Shown piece by piece: positions 48,059 through 57,182 of a stretch of DNA of 64,000 bases. The notes below the pieces were generated by a model that worked only from the letters and a program-made list of their open reading frames with translations, had not been told where the DNA came from and did no database searches. A program made the translations under genes and the position numbers. Source of the DNA: an uncultured Holophagaceae bacterium (GTDB taxonomy: Bacteria; Acidobacteriota; Holophagae; Holophagales; Holophagaceae); the NCBI GenBank assembly GCA_903937385.1, contig CAIZZF010000010.1, positions 1 through 64,000 of the forward strand, written 5' to 3'. Position 1 is the stretch's first letter, and every line of letters starts with the position of its first letter.

Positions 48059-48870
48059 GCGGCCTCGGCGGCCTTGACCCGGATCTCGCCGAAGGTCTCG
48101 CCCTGCACCAGGGCAATGCGGCCCGTGCGAACCAGCTCCAGCAGCGCCAAGAACGTGAGCACCAGCTCTTCCCGGGTGCGGGCCTGGCTCAGCAGGCCCT
48201 GGAAGGGCTTCCAGAAGCCATCCTGCAGGTCGCGGAGCACCTCGGCCACGCGCTGCTCCAGGGTCTTGGGCTGGGTGCGCACCTCCACCGGGGGCGGGGG
48301 CAGCAGGTTCTTCAGAGCCTCCCGGTAGGCGCCGAGCAGGTCGAAGAGGGTGGCCTTGATCGGCTCTTCTTCCACACGCTTGTGGTCCTCCAGGTCGATG
48401 CCCGGCGCGAAGGCGATCTTCTGCCAGTCCGACTCGCGCTCGGAGAGCACCCGGGCCGCGGCCTTGACCTGCTGGTAGTCCAGCAGCCGCTGCACCAGAG
48501 ACTCGCGGGGATCCTCCTCGCCGCAGGCCTCGGGCGGCCGGGGCAGCATCAGGCGGGACTTGATCTGCAGCAGCTGGGCCGCCATGGCCACGTATTCCGC
48601 GGCGATCTCCAGGTTGAGCTCCTCCATGACGTGGAGGTATTCCATGTACTGCTGCGTAACCTCGGCCATGGGCAGGTTCAGGAGGTCCAGCTTCTGTTCC
48701 TGGATGAGGTAGAGCAGCAGGTCCAGGGGCCCGTCAAAGGTCGCCAGGTGCAGGGCCAGGCCACGGAACTTGGTCTCGAACCCCTTCGGGGGCTCGAACA
48801 CCGTCGGGGCCGCAACAGCGGGTGCCGGCTCGGCGGGGATCGCGGGGACTTCCTGGGGGGCATCGGACAT
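48055..48870 (-). CDS. scpA: Segregation and condensation protein A
   Basis: ScpA is the kleisin of the SMC-ScpAB condensin. The 271-residue protein has a Pro/Ala-rich lead-in, then the N-terminal winged helix start FDGPLDLLLYLIQEQKLDLLNLPMAEVTQQYMEYL (in segments), the LLQIKSRLMLP block and the C-terminal winged helix (LALLELVRTGRIALVQGETFGEI). No scpB follows in this window. It is divergent from lipA across a 116-bp gap. Confidence 0.93.
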   Translation of the reverse strand: MSDAPQEVPAIPAEPAPAVAAPTVFEPPKGFETKFRGLALHLATFDGPLDLLLYLIQEQKLDLLNLPMAEVTQQYMEYLHVMEELNLEIAAEYVAMAAQLLQIKSRLMLPRPPEACGEEDPRESLVQRLLDYQQVKAAARVLSERESDWQKIAFAPGIDLEDHKRVEEEPIKATLFDLLGAYREALKNLLPPPPVEVRTQPKTLEQRVAEVLRDLQDGFWKPFQGLLSQARTREELVLTFLALLELVRTGRIALVQGETFGEIRVKAAEAA

Positions 48871-48986
48871 GCCCCTATTCTACCCGGGGCCTCCCCGGCG
48901 GCTGAAAAGGGAAATCCGTCACACCTGGGGGCCCGCCAGGTCTGCAGGCGTGACCATGATCGGACCCCCAGGCACAATGAACGGCT

Positions 48987-49871
48987 ATGGTCAGACCACC
49001 CGTTCTCCCCGGCGCTCGCCCCGATTGGCTCAAGATCCGCCTCCCGGCCCCGGAGGGGGTGGCCGAGCTCGAGAGCCTGATGCGGGAGCAGAAGCTCGTC
49101 ACGGTCTGTGAAGAGGCCCGCTGCCCCAACCTGCCTGAGTGCTGGGGGGTGCATCGCACCGCCACGTTCATGCTCATGGGGGCGATCTGCACCCGGCACT
49201 GCGGCTTCTGCAATGTGGGCAAGGGCCGCCCCGGGGAGCTGGACGCCGAGGAGCCCCAGCGGGTGGCCGAGGCCGTCGCCCGCCTGGCGCTGAAGTTCGC
49301 CGTGGTGACCTCCGTGAACCGTGACGACCTGCACGACGGGGGCTCGGTGCACTTCGCGGAGACCATCCGCTGGATCCGCTCCCTGTCGCCCCGGTGCGGC
49401 GTGGAGGTACTCATCCCGGACTTCGGCGGCAGCGCCACGGCCCTGCTCACGGTGCTCGAGGCCCTGCCCGACGTGCTGAACCACAACGTCGAGACGGTGC
49501 CCCACCTCTACCGGCGGGTGCGTCCCGACGCGGACTACGCCCAGAGCCAGGAGGTGCTCCAGCGCGCCGCGGACTGGCGCGACGAGAACGCCCCGGCCAT
49601 GCGGGTGAAGAGCGGCATCATGGTGGGCCTGGGCGAGACGCCGGAGCAGGTGCTGGAGCTGATGGCCGACTGGCGGGACAGCCGGGTGGACATCGCCACC
49701 CTGGGCCAGTACCTGCCGCCGTCCGAGCTGCACCTGCCCCTGGAGCGCTATGTCGAGCCAGCCGAGTTCGAGATGTATCGGATCAAGGGCCTGGAGATGG
49801 GCTTCCAGCGGGTGGAGTCCGCGCCCCTGGTGCGCTCCAGCTATCACGCAGGCGAAGGGTTCGAAGCCTGA
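48987..49871 (+). CDS. lipA: Lipoyl synthase
   Basis: LipA is the radical-SAM enzyme that inserts two sulfur atoms into octanoyl groups on lipoyl carrier domains. The 294-residue protein shows the auxiliary cluster CEEARCPNLPECW (C-x4-C-x5-C), the radical-SAM motif CTRHCGFCNVGKG (C-x3-C-x2-C), the VVTSVNRDDLHDGGSVHF block and the terminal serine in RSSYHAGEGF. Monocistronic, converging with the response-regulator/GcvH-like gene. The juxtaposition is interesting because that regulator has a lipoyl-carrier-like domain, though apparently without the lysine. Confidence 0.96.
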   Translation: MVRPPVLPGARPDWLKIRLPAPEGVAELESLMREQKLVTVCEEARCPNLPECWGVHRTATFMLMGAICTRHCGFCNVGKGRPGELDAEEPQRVAEAVARLALKFAVVTSVNRDDLHDGGSVHFAETIRWIRSLSPRCGVEVLIPDFGGSATALLTVLEALPDVLNHNVETVPHLYRRVRPDADYAQSQEVLQRAADWRDENAPAMRVKSGIMVGLGETPEQVLELMADWRDSRVDIATLGQYLPPSELHLPLERYVEPAEFEMYRIKGLEMGFQRVESAPLVRSSYHAGEGFEA

Positions 49872-49886
49872 GCTCCGAACCCTTCG
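49853..49886. terminator. Stem-loop at the lipA end, shared with the converging operon
   Basis: CGAAGGGTTCG (49853-49863) and its exact reverse complement CGAACCCTTCG (49876-49886) form an 11-bp perfect stem with a 12-base loop containing the lipA stop codon. It lies between the ends of two converging genes and works equally on both strands. No T-run is present on either side, so it is a terminator-like hairpin, not a textbook intrinsic terminator. Confidence 0.5.
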
Positions 49887-49907
49887 TGGCTGACGTCGCC
49901 TCGCGGC

Positions 49908-51017
49908 CTAGGCGTTGAGGTTCAGGAACTTCTGCTGGAAGGCCGTCCAGTCTAGGTTGCCGTTGGCCAGGGGGCCATTCTCGGCCCGCAGGAGGGCGAT
50001 CTCGTCCTGGTACCAGTCGATGACGGGCTTGCCGATCTTCAGGGAACCCAGCTCCGTGGCGAGGTCGCTGGGGGTCATCAGGCACACCCAGCCGCGGTCG
50101 TAGGGGCTCGCGATGAGCTCGCCCGGATCCGACTTCAGGCCAGCATTGTCATGCTCCACCTTGCCGGACATCGGCGAGGCCACACTGACCGTGCCCAGCT
50201 TGCCCTTGAGGGTGAAGAGGACATCGCCCTGGCGGACAACCTTGCCCCGCTCAGGCAGGACCACTTCCTTCACTTCGCCAAGGGCCTTGCGCATGAAGTC
50301 ATCGATGCCGACCCGGATCTGGCCTTCGGGCTCGAGGCGCACCCAGGCGTGCCCGGGGGAGAGGAAAGCGCCGCCAGGCACACAGAACTCCGAGGCGGGA
50401 ACGACTTCGGCCATCTCCGGGGTCACCACGCGGACGCTGGGGCGCTGGGCGAAGGCAATGCGGGCCTGGCGCTTGATGAGCAGGTTCTTGGCGAACTCGC
50501 CCAGCTCGTCGGCGGTGAAGGGCTTCTGAACGTATTCACACGCGCCGTGCTGCAGGGTCTGGACGGCGGTCTCGATGCTGCCGTAGCCGGTGACAACGAC
50601 CACGTCCACGTCAGGCCGGAGGTGCTTCACGGCCTTCACCACTTCGACACCATCCATGTCCGGCATCTTGAGGTCGGTGAAGACGAAGTCGTAGTCGTTG
50701 CGCTGCACCAGGCCCAGGGCCTCGGGGCCGTGCTCCACGGTGTCGACGCTGAAGCCTTCCAGCACCAGGATGCGGCGGAAGGAGTCGAGCACCACGCCCT
50801 CGTCGTCCACAGCGAGGATGCGGGCCTTGGGATTCGGCACCTCGACCCGCTTCAGGCTCTTGGCCTCGTGGGTGAAGTCCAGCTTCACCGACGTGAGGAG
50901 CACCTTCTCCCGGGCCTCGCGCTCCTTGGCGTCGCGCATCTTGTGGAGGCTGGTGCGCACCAGGAAGTCGATGCCCACAAAGGCCACGAACATGAAAATG
51001 ATCAGAATTGCGGCCAT
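49908..51017 (-). CDS. Membrane-tethered response regulator fused to a GcvH-like domain
   Basis: A 369-residue protein after AGGAGGTC. Residues 1-21 are a transmembrane helix (AAILIIFMFVAFVGIDFLV). A receiver domain (about 65-180) follows, with DD at 71-72, phospho-acceptor Asp115 in FTDLKMPDMDG and Lys in the YVQKPF block. The C-terminal part (about 205-335) matches glycine cleavage H protein: SPGHAWVRLEPEGQIRVGIDDF, LGEVKEVVLPERGKVVRQGDVLF, SPMSGKVEHDN, SPYDRGWVCLMTPSD. The lipoylation site, normally ESVKAVS, aligns with KLGTVSVAS, so Leu or Gly replaces the lysine. There is no DNA-binding domain; output is probably protein-protein. It follows its kinase gene. Confidence 0.82.
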   Translation of the reverse strand: MAAILIIFMFVAFVGIDFLVRTSLHKMRDAKEREAREKVLLTSVKLDFTHEAKSLKRVEVPNPKARILAVDDEGVVLDSFRRILVLEGFSVDTVEHGPEALGLVQRNDYDFVFTDLKMPDMDGVEVVKAVKHLRPDVDVVVVTGYGSIETAVQTLQHGACEYVQKPFTADELGEFAKNLLIKRQARIAFAQRPSVRVVTPEMAEVVPASEFCVPGGAFLSPGHAWVRLEPEGQIRVGIDDFMRKALGEVKEVVLPERGKVVRQGDVLFTLKGKLGTVSVASPMSGKVEHDNAGLKSDPGELIASPYDRGWVCLMTPSDLATELGSLKIGKPVIDWYQDEIALLRAENGPLANGNLDWTAFQQKFLNLNA

Positions 51018-51026
51018 GAAGACCTC

Positions 51027-52553
51027 CTAGCTGAGGGTGGTAAGAGAGGGCTCTCCGCCCCGGGTATCGGCGGACAGGGGCAGGACTAGAGTAAAGCAAG
51101 TGCCCTTGCCTGGTTCACTTTGGACTGTCAGGGACCCGCCGTGGGCTTCGACGATGCCCCAGCTGACCGCGAGACCCAGGCCTGTGCCGTGGTTTCCCTT
51201 GGTGGTGAAGAAGGGTTCGAAGATGCGGGGCAGGTCCTCGGGGGCGATCCCCTTCCCGCTGTCCTCGAGGAGCACCTCGATGGTGTCCTCGGCTGCCGGC
51301 CGCGTGGTGGCGCGGATGGTGCCGCCCTCGGGGCCGATGGCATCTGCCGCGTTCAGGATGAGGTTCACCACCACCTGCTGGATCTGGTTCGCGTCCGCCA
51401 TGACTTCGGGCAGGTCCGGCGACAGCTGCAGGGAGAGATCCACCTTGTTCATGCTCAGCTGCGTCATGACCACCGAGACGGACCGGCGGATGACCTCGTT
51501 CAGGTCGATGAGCTTCCGCGCCGGCGCCGTGGGCCGGGCAAAGTCCAGCAGGCCGCGGATGATCCCCCGGCAGCGGACGGTTTCCCGGACGATGACATCC
51601 AGGTCTTCGCAGGCCTCCGCATCCTGATCCAGGCGCTTGCGGAGCAGGGAGGCATAGCTGAGGACGCCCGTGAGCGGGTTGTTGATCTCGTGGGCCACCC
51701 CGGCGGCCAGGCGACCCACCGAGGCGAGCTTGTCCGCCTGGGCGAGCTGTCGCTGGGTGTCTGAGAGGTTCTTGGTCATCTCGTTGAACGACTTGGCCAG
51801 GTGGCCCAGCTCATGCCGTCCGAGGTAGGGAATGGAGGTGCTCAGGTCCCCGGCAGTGACCCGCTCGGTCCCGGCCACGAGGGCCGCCACCGGCCGCACC
51901 ACCAGGCGGCGGTTGAGCCACCAGAGCATGAGGCTGCCCGCGAGGATCGCCAAAACGGCCGAGCCGAGGATGACGTTGCGGCTGCGGGCGATCTCCTGAT
52001 CCACCTGGGTCAGGGAGACGTTCACATCGAGCACGCCCAGCAGGCGCTGCTTGGCGCTGTGGGCATGACAGGCGGCGGTGGAGCAGGAAGGCGAGTTGGG
52101 GATGGGGTTGATCACGCCCAGCAGCCTGGTGCCGTCAGGGGCGCGGAAGGTCCGGGCCCGGGCCTGGATGTCCAGGTGTTCCAGGGGCTTGCCCTCCGCA
52201 TGGCAGACATAGCAGGCCTCCCCGCGGATATCGAGGCTGGTCCCGATCTCCTCGGCCGAGGAGGAGAACATGACGCGCCCTTCCTTGTTGAACACGCGGA
52301 CCTTCTGGATGCCCTGCTCCGAGAGCCCCCCCACCGCCTGGATCTGGCGGTGCAGGTTGTCCCGGCGGTTTTCCATCATGTCGAAGTGGGTGGCGCTCTT
52401 GATGGTCTCGCTCAGCTGATCGGCGCTGCGGGTGCGCTCGGCCATGAGCTGGGCGGAGTGGGTCCGCAGCACCGCCACGGCCATGCCGCCGATCGCCAGC
52501 GCTGTCGCGAGGCCAGCGCCGAGGATCAGACGGGTACCGATGCGGCTGCGCAT
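51027..52553 (-). CDS. Sensor histidine kinase with c-type haem-like motifs
   Basis: A 508-residue kinase. TM1 at about 8-30, an extracytoplasmic sensor domain to about 190, TM2 at about 193-212, HAMP, then HisKA with phospho-acceptor His288 (GVAHEINNPLTG) and a full HATPase (NLILNAADAIG, LLEDSGKGIAPEDLP, FEPFFTTK, GTGLGLAVSWG). The sensor holds C114-Y-V-C117-H118, a classic c-haem site, and C157-x4-C162-H163, a longer variant. It should sense redox state or a haem ligand outside the cytoplasm. It starts 3 bp after the NrfD-like gene and is followed by the regulator gene. Confidence 0.88.
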   Translation of the reverse strand: MRSRIGTRLILGAGLATALAIGGMAVAVLRTHSAQLMAERTRSADQLSETIKSATHFDMMENRRDNLHRQIQAVGGLSEQGIQKVRVFNKEGRVMFSSSAEEIGTSLDIRGEACYVCHAEGKPLEHLDIQARARTFRAPDGTRLLGVINPIPNSPSCSTAACHAHSAKQRLLGVLDVNVSLTQVDQEIARSRNVILGSAVLAILAGSLMLWWLNRRLVVRPVAALVAGTERVTAGDLSTSIPYLGRHELGHLAKSFNEMTKNLSDTQRQLAQADKLASVGRLAAGVAHEINNPLTGVLSYASLLRKRLDQDAEACEDLDVIVRETVRCRGIIRGLLDFARPTAPARKLIDLNEVIRRSVSVVMTQLSMNKVDLSLQLSPDLPEVMADANQIQQVVVNLILNAADAIGPEGGTIRATTRPAAEDTIEVLLEDSGKGIAPEDLPRIFEPFFTTKGNHGTGLGLAVSWGIVEAHGGSLTVQSEPGKGTCFTLVLPLSADTRGGEPSLTTLS

Positions 52554-52556
52554 GGT

Positions 52557-53723
52557 TCAGGCTCCGGGTTTCGGATCCGGGCCGGCCCCGACGGGGCCTC
52601 CGGGGAAGATGCTGAAGTTCCGCACCGCGAAGGCGAAGACCGCCATGCCGGTGGCCACCAGGCCCACGGAGACGATGATCTCCATGGCCGAGGGAATGTA
52701 GCGGGTGCCGGAAGCGGCCTCCATGCCGGTGATGCTGACATTCAGCCGGTTCATGACGAAGCCGAGCACCGCCATGAAGGCGCCGCCCACCAGCCAGTTT
52801 GGATCCGAGCGCAGGCGGCGGAAGGACATCAGCGCCACGGGCAGGATCACGCCCAAGGTGAACTCCAGCAGGAACATCCGTCCCTCATAGCCAAACTCCA
52901 GGATGGAGCCGAAGGCGTGGTTCCGCTGAATGGCCTGGAGGCGCATGAGGCCGTAGATGCCCAGCGCGACGACCATGCCCCTGGCCAGCGGCTCGAGCAG
53001 GTCCATCTCCAGGTGGCGGTGGAAGGCGCGTTTGCTGAGGTAGGACTCCAGGACCACCATGCCGATGCCGGCGCCGATGGCCGAGATGTAGAACTGGACT
53101 GGCAGCATGGGCGAATACCAGAGGGGGTGCAGCTTGCTGGGCACGATCAGGTAGAGGGTGCCAAGGGAGGACTGGTGCAGGGTGGAGAGCATCACGCCCA
53201 GGATCACCAGGGGCGTGATGAGGCGGTGGATGAACCGCGCCGGGGCGTTGAACCCGAAGCGCTCCAGGACCACAGGTGCGAACTCCACGGCGAGCACCGT
53301 GGTGTAGAGCATCACGCACCAGGCCACCTCGAACATGACGGAGTGGGGATTCCAGTAGATGATGGCGTGCCAGATGCGCCAGGGCTGCCCGAGGTCCAGC
53401 AGCAGGGCCACGATCACGAAGGAGTAGCCCAGGAAGCCCGTAAGGATGGTCGGGCGGACGATGGGTTCGAACTTCTTGAGGTTGAAGAGGTGGACCACCG
53501 CCGTCAGCGTGAAGGCGCCAGCGGCCAGACCCACGCCGCAGAGCAGATCGAAGCCGATCCAGATGCCCCAGGGGAACTTGTCGCTGAGGTTGGTGACCGC
53601 GCCCAGACCCTTGGTGAATCGGATCACGGTGACCGTCAGGAAGGCCAGGAAGAGGATGCCGGCGACGAAGGTCCAGAAGCCCGGACGGAAGCGGCGGGAA
53701 GCGAGGGTGGCGGTATCAGTCAT
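52557..53723 (-). CDS. NrfD/HybB-like quinone-reactive membrane subunit
   Basis: A 388-residue integral membrane protein with nine or ten transmembrane helices. The start at 53723 (MTDTATLASRRFRPGFWTFV) overlaps the previous stop by 4 bp (ATGA). Blocks DKFPWGIWIGFDLLCGVGLAAGAF, LLDLGQPWRIWHAIIYWNPHSVMFEVAW and FVMNRLNVSITGMEAASGTRYIPSAMEI (in segments) are those of the HybB branch of the NrfD/PsrC family, which passes electrons between an Fe-S subunit and menaquinone. It is accompanied by its Fe-S partner but by no catalytic subunit in this window. Confidence 0.88.
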   Translation of the reverse strand: MTDTATLASRRFRPGFWTFVAGILFLAFLTVTVIRFTKGLGAVTNLSDKFPWGIWIGFDLLCGVGLAAGAFTLTAVVHLFNLKKFEPIVRPTILTGFLGYSFVIVALLLDLGQPWRIWHAIIYWNPHSVMFEVAWCVMLYTTVLAVEFAPVVLERFGFNAPARFIHRLITPLVILGVMLSTLHQSSLGTLYLIVPSKLHPLWYSPMLPVQFYISAIGAGIGMVVLESYLSKRAFHRHLEMDLLEPLARGMVVALGIYGLMRLQAIQRNHAFGSILEFGYEGRMFLLEFTLGVILPVALMSFRRLRSDPNWLVGGAFMAVLGFVMNRLNVSITGMEAASGTRYIPSAMEIIVSVGLVATGMAVFAFAVRNFSIFPGGPVGAGPDPKPGA

Positions 53724-54472
53724 GACCGGTTCTCCCGTCCGTTGTCCTTGGCTTCCGCGTGGGCGACATCCTCGCGCCGCGCGGTGATCCAGTGGACGCC
53801 ATAGAGCAGGACGCCCCACACCGCCACGAAGTCGGGGATGTTGGACAGCACCTGCCAGGTGCGCATGGCCGGCGGCTCGCCCGGCAGCTTGGTCTTCAGG
53901 CCCAGCTTATCGAAGGGCACGCTGGAGATCGCCATCACCGACGTGCCGCCCGCTTCCGTGAGGCCGTAGATGTGGTTGACGTATTCGCCGGGCTTCTGGC
54001 GGAGGCGGGTCCGGGCTTCCCAGACGAGGTCCTCCTTCTTGCCGAAGACCGTGGCCTCATAGGCGCAGGCTTCGGCACAGGCGGTCTGCTTGCCTTCCTT
54101 GAGGCGACCAGCGCAGAGGATGCACTTGCCGACGATGGGAACAGGCCGATCCCACTGGTACTTCGGGATCTCGAAGGGGCAGGCCATCATGCAGTAGCGG
54201 CAGCCCATGCAGCGCTCGGCATCATAGACCACGGGGCCTTCGGGGGTCTTGGTCAGGGCGGCCACAGGGCAGACCGAGGCGCAGGTGGGCACCTCGCAGT
54301 GCATGCACATGCGCCGGACGTTCAGCCCCTCCCGGGGCTGGACCGTCGTCCAGGTATACGCCGTGAGCACCTCCTCCACCGGCCCCGGGAGCTTGTTCTG
54401 CTCCTTACAGGCGGAGCTGCATGCGCCGCAACCAACGCAGCGTGTGGCATCAAAGAGAAGGCCCATACCCAT
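53720..54472 (-). CDS. HybA-like protein with four [4Fe-4S] clusters
   Basis: A 250-residue Fe-S protein. I start at the ATG at 54472 (MGMGLLFDATRCVGCGACSS), which AGGAG precedes by 5 bp. Four cysteine sets are visible: CVGCGACSSAC, CMHCEVPTCASVC, CMGCRYCMMAC and CILC-x11-CAEAC. The C-terminus has a hydrophobic anchor (FVAVWGVLLYGVHWI). No twin-arginine signal is seen, so the ferredoxin part should be cytoplasmic, unlike exported HybA. It starts the operon with the NrfD-like, kinase and regulator genes, 4-bp overlap to the first. Confidence 0.88.
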   Translation of the reverse strand: MGMGLLFDATRCVGCGACSSACKEQNKLPGPVEEVLTAYTWTTVQPREGLNVRRMCMHCEVPTCASVCPVAALTKTPEGPVVYDAERCMGCRYCMMACPFEIPKYQWDRPVPIVGKCILCAGRLKEGKQTACAEACAYEATVFGKKEDLVWEARTRLRQKPGEYVNHIYGLTEAGGTSVMAISSVPFDKLGLKTKLPGEPPAMRTWQVLSNIPDFVAVWGVLLYGVHWITARREDVAHAEAKDNGRENRS

Positions 54473-54528
54473 GGGTTCTCCTGTCAATCAATCACCCTCG
54501 AGAGGAATTCCCGGGGTATTTGGCTGGT

Positions 54529-54557
54529 AGCATGCGCCCTGTATTCCGCATAGTCAA
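54529..54557 (-). promoter_or_regulatory. Sigma-70-type promoter for the Fe-S/NrfD/kinase/regulator operon
   Basis: On the minus strand TTGACT (54552-54557), 17 bp, CATGCT (54529-54534). The -35 element matches 5 of 6 and the spacing is ideal, but the -10 element matches only 3 of 6. The start of transcription would fall about 45 bp before the Fe-S gene. An activator may be needed. Confidence 0.4.
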
Positions 54558-54859
54558 CCCTTTGGTAGCAATTAAAAAATCACTCTGGCGCCACGATTAA
54601 CGTAGGGCTCGCGCCGATTCAGAGCTCTCAAAGGATCACCAGGGAATTTGTCTTTCCCGGACGGCTCGACCAAGACGGCCCCCAGACTTTTTGCAATCGC
54701 CCTGTTTGCGGCAGTTCTTCATCCATCCGGGTCGGTCCTGGGGTTGGACCCACTGCCCCCTGAGGCAGCGCTGGCCTGATTATCTGGCCCGGGGAGTGGG
54801 AATTGATCACAACCACCCCGGCAAAGGAACCCTCTCGGCGCCCAGGACCTGGACAAAGA
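54558..54859. other. Intergenic region, no gene seen
   Basis: Together with its flanks this is the only gap above 300 bp. Apart from the promoter to its left and the groEL terminator and repeat to its right, I see no conserved coding frame; a 93-codon minus-strand frame here crosses the terminator hairpin and has no protein-like features. AT-rich patches occur near 54570-54600. A non-coding RNA cannot be excluded or supported. Confidence 0.4.
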
Positions 54860-54885
54860 AAGCGCCCCGCCGAGGCGGGGCGCTT
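54860..54885 (-). terminator. Intrinsic terminator after groEL
   Basis: A 12-bp perfect GC-rich stem AAGCGCCCCGCC with a 2-base centre is followed on the minus strand by TTTCTTTG, a U-rich tract. It lies 59 bp after the groEL stop codon and should end the groES-groEL transcript. The stem has no T-run in the plus direction. Confidence 0.85.
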
Positions 54886-54916
54886 GACACTCTGGCAACT
54901 TTCAACCACCAGCCAA

Positions 54917-54943
54917 GAGCTGATAGCTGACAGCCGACAGCTC
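54917..54943. repeat. 7-bp tandem repeat after groEL (element D)
   Basis: Units AGCTGAT, AGCTGAC, AGCCGAC and AGCTCGT run in phase from 54918 to 54945, ending at the groEL stop codon. The ends GAGCTG and CAGCTC are mutually inverted, so a hairpin is possible. It precedes the intrinsic terminator by about 30 bp in the groEL transcript. The unit differs in sequence and period from the other three short-period repeats in the window. Confidence 0.6.
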
Positions 54944-54944
54944 G

Positions 54945-56585
<1,641 letters not shown>

Positions 56586-56604
56586 CTAGATGTCAGAAAA
56601 GGGA

Positions 56605-56683
56605 TTAACCACGAAGACCACGAAGACCACGAAGGCTCACGAAAAGGTGTTTCTTCGTGGTCTTCCCGTCTTCGCGGTGAATG
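56605..56683. repeat. 9-bp tandem repeat with inverted arm in the groES-groEL gap (element C)
   Basis: Left arm: three exact 9-bp units ACCACGAAG (56608-56634) and one degenerate unit. Right arm (56653-56678): CTTCGTGGT, CTTCCCGT, CTTCGCGGT, the reverse complement with changes. The arms can fold into a long hairpin inside the groES-groEL transcript, between the groES stop and the groEL ribosome site. It might stabilise or attenuate the messenger. The position inside a two-gene operon shows the element inserts without breaking co-transcription, or ends part of it. Confidence 0.8.
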
Positions 56684-56685
56684 TT

Positions 56686-56973
56686 TTAGGCCATGATCGC
56701 CAGGATCTCGTCCTCGCGGACGATGACGTGGTCGATGCCGTCGATCTTCACTTCCGTGCCGCTGTACTTGCCGATCAGCACCTTCTGGCCGGCCTTGACG
56801 GACATGGGATTGCGAGTGCCGTTCTCGTTGATCTTGCCCTCGCCGACAGCCACCACTTCAGCCTCCATGGGCTTCTCTTTGGCGGTGTCGGGGATGATGA
56901 TGCCGCCCTTGACGGTTTCGGCGGGGTCGACGCGCTTCAGCACAACGCGGTCGGAAAGGGGCTGGATGGCCAT
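56686..56973 (-). CDS. groES: Co-chaperonin GroES (Hsp10)
   Basis: The 95-residue lid of the GroEL chamber. The start at 56973 (MAIQPLSDRVVLKRVDPAE) follows AGGAGG; a longer open frame reaches into the CIRCE promoter and is not used. The mobile-loop block ETVKGGIIIPDTAKEKPMEAEVVAVGEG and the IDGIDHVIVREDEILAI end are standard (in segments). First gene of the heat-shock operon with groEL. Confidence 0.98.
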   Translation of the reverse strand: MAIQPLSDRVVLKRVDPAETVKGGIIIPDTAKEKPMEAEVVAVGEGKINENGTRNPMSVKAGQKVLIGKYSGTEVKIDGIDHVIVREDEILAIMA

Positions 56974-57014
56974 GGAACCTCCTGAGGTTGAAGAAATGGG
57001 GACGGGTGGAGCTG

Positions 57015-57041
57015 TTAGCACTCACCAACAGTGAGTGCTAA
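57015..57041 (-). promoter_or_regulatory. CIRCE operator (HrcA binding site)
   Basis: The sequence is TTAGCACTC, nine bases, GAGTGCTAA, a perfect CIRCE inverted repeat with the standard spacer. It lies 42 bp before groES and immediately downstream of the promoter -10 box. HrcA binds it at normal temperature and is released by heat or unfolded proteins. No hrcA gene is in the window. Confidence 0.97.
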
Positions 57042-57069
57042 TTCTGGCATCCCAGGAGAAGAGGGTCAA
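57041..57069 (-). promoter_or_regulatory. groESL sigma-70-type promoter
   Basis: On the minus strand TTGACC (57064-57069), exactly 17 bp, CAGAAT (57041-57046). The -35 matches 5 of 6 and the -10 matches 4 of 6. The -10 overlaps the outer base of CIRCE, so HrcA would block polymerase at the start site. This is the classic arrangement. Confidence 0.75.
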
Positions 57070-57182
57070 GGGCAATTTCCCGAAGATCTCCAACATCTTA
57101 GTTTTTTGAATCATATTTTCTTCTTATTAGCCATAATGTCCTAAAGAACCGCGGCATGGCCGAGAGGGTGTAGCCTCAAATC

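Noticed and set aside
49853-49886. tRNA suggested by a GGTTCGAA-like sequence
   Set aside because: No cloverleaf arms can be placed; it is an inverted repeat at the lipA end.
52557-54472. Hydrogenase-2 or nitrite reductase operon
   Set aside because: Only the Fe-S and membrane subunits are present; no hydrogenase large/small subunit or multihaem nitrite reductase gene is nearby.
54628-54909. 93-codon minus-strand gene after groEL
   Set aside because: It crosses the intrinsic terminator and has no ribosome site or protein-like features.
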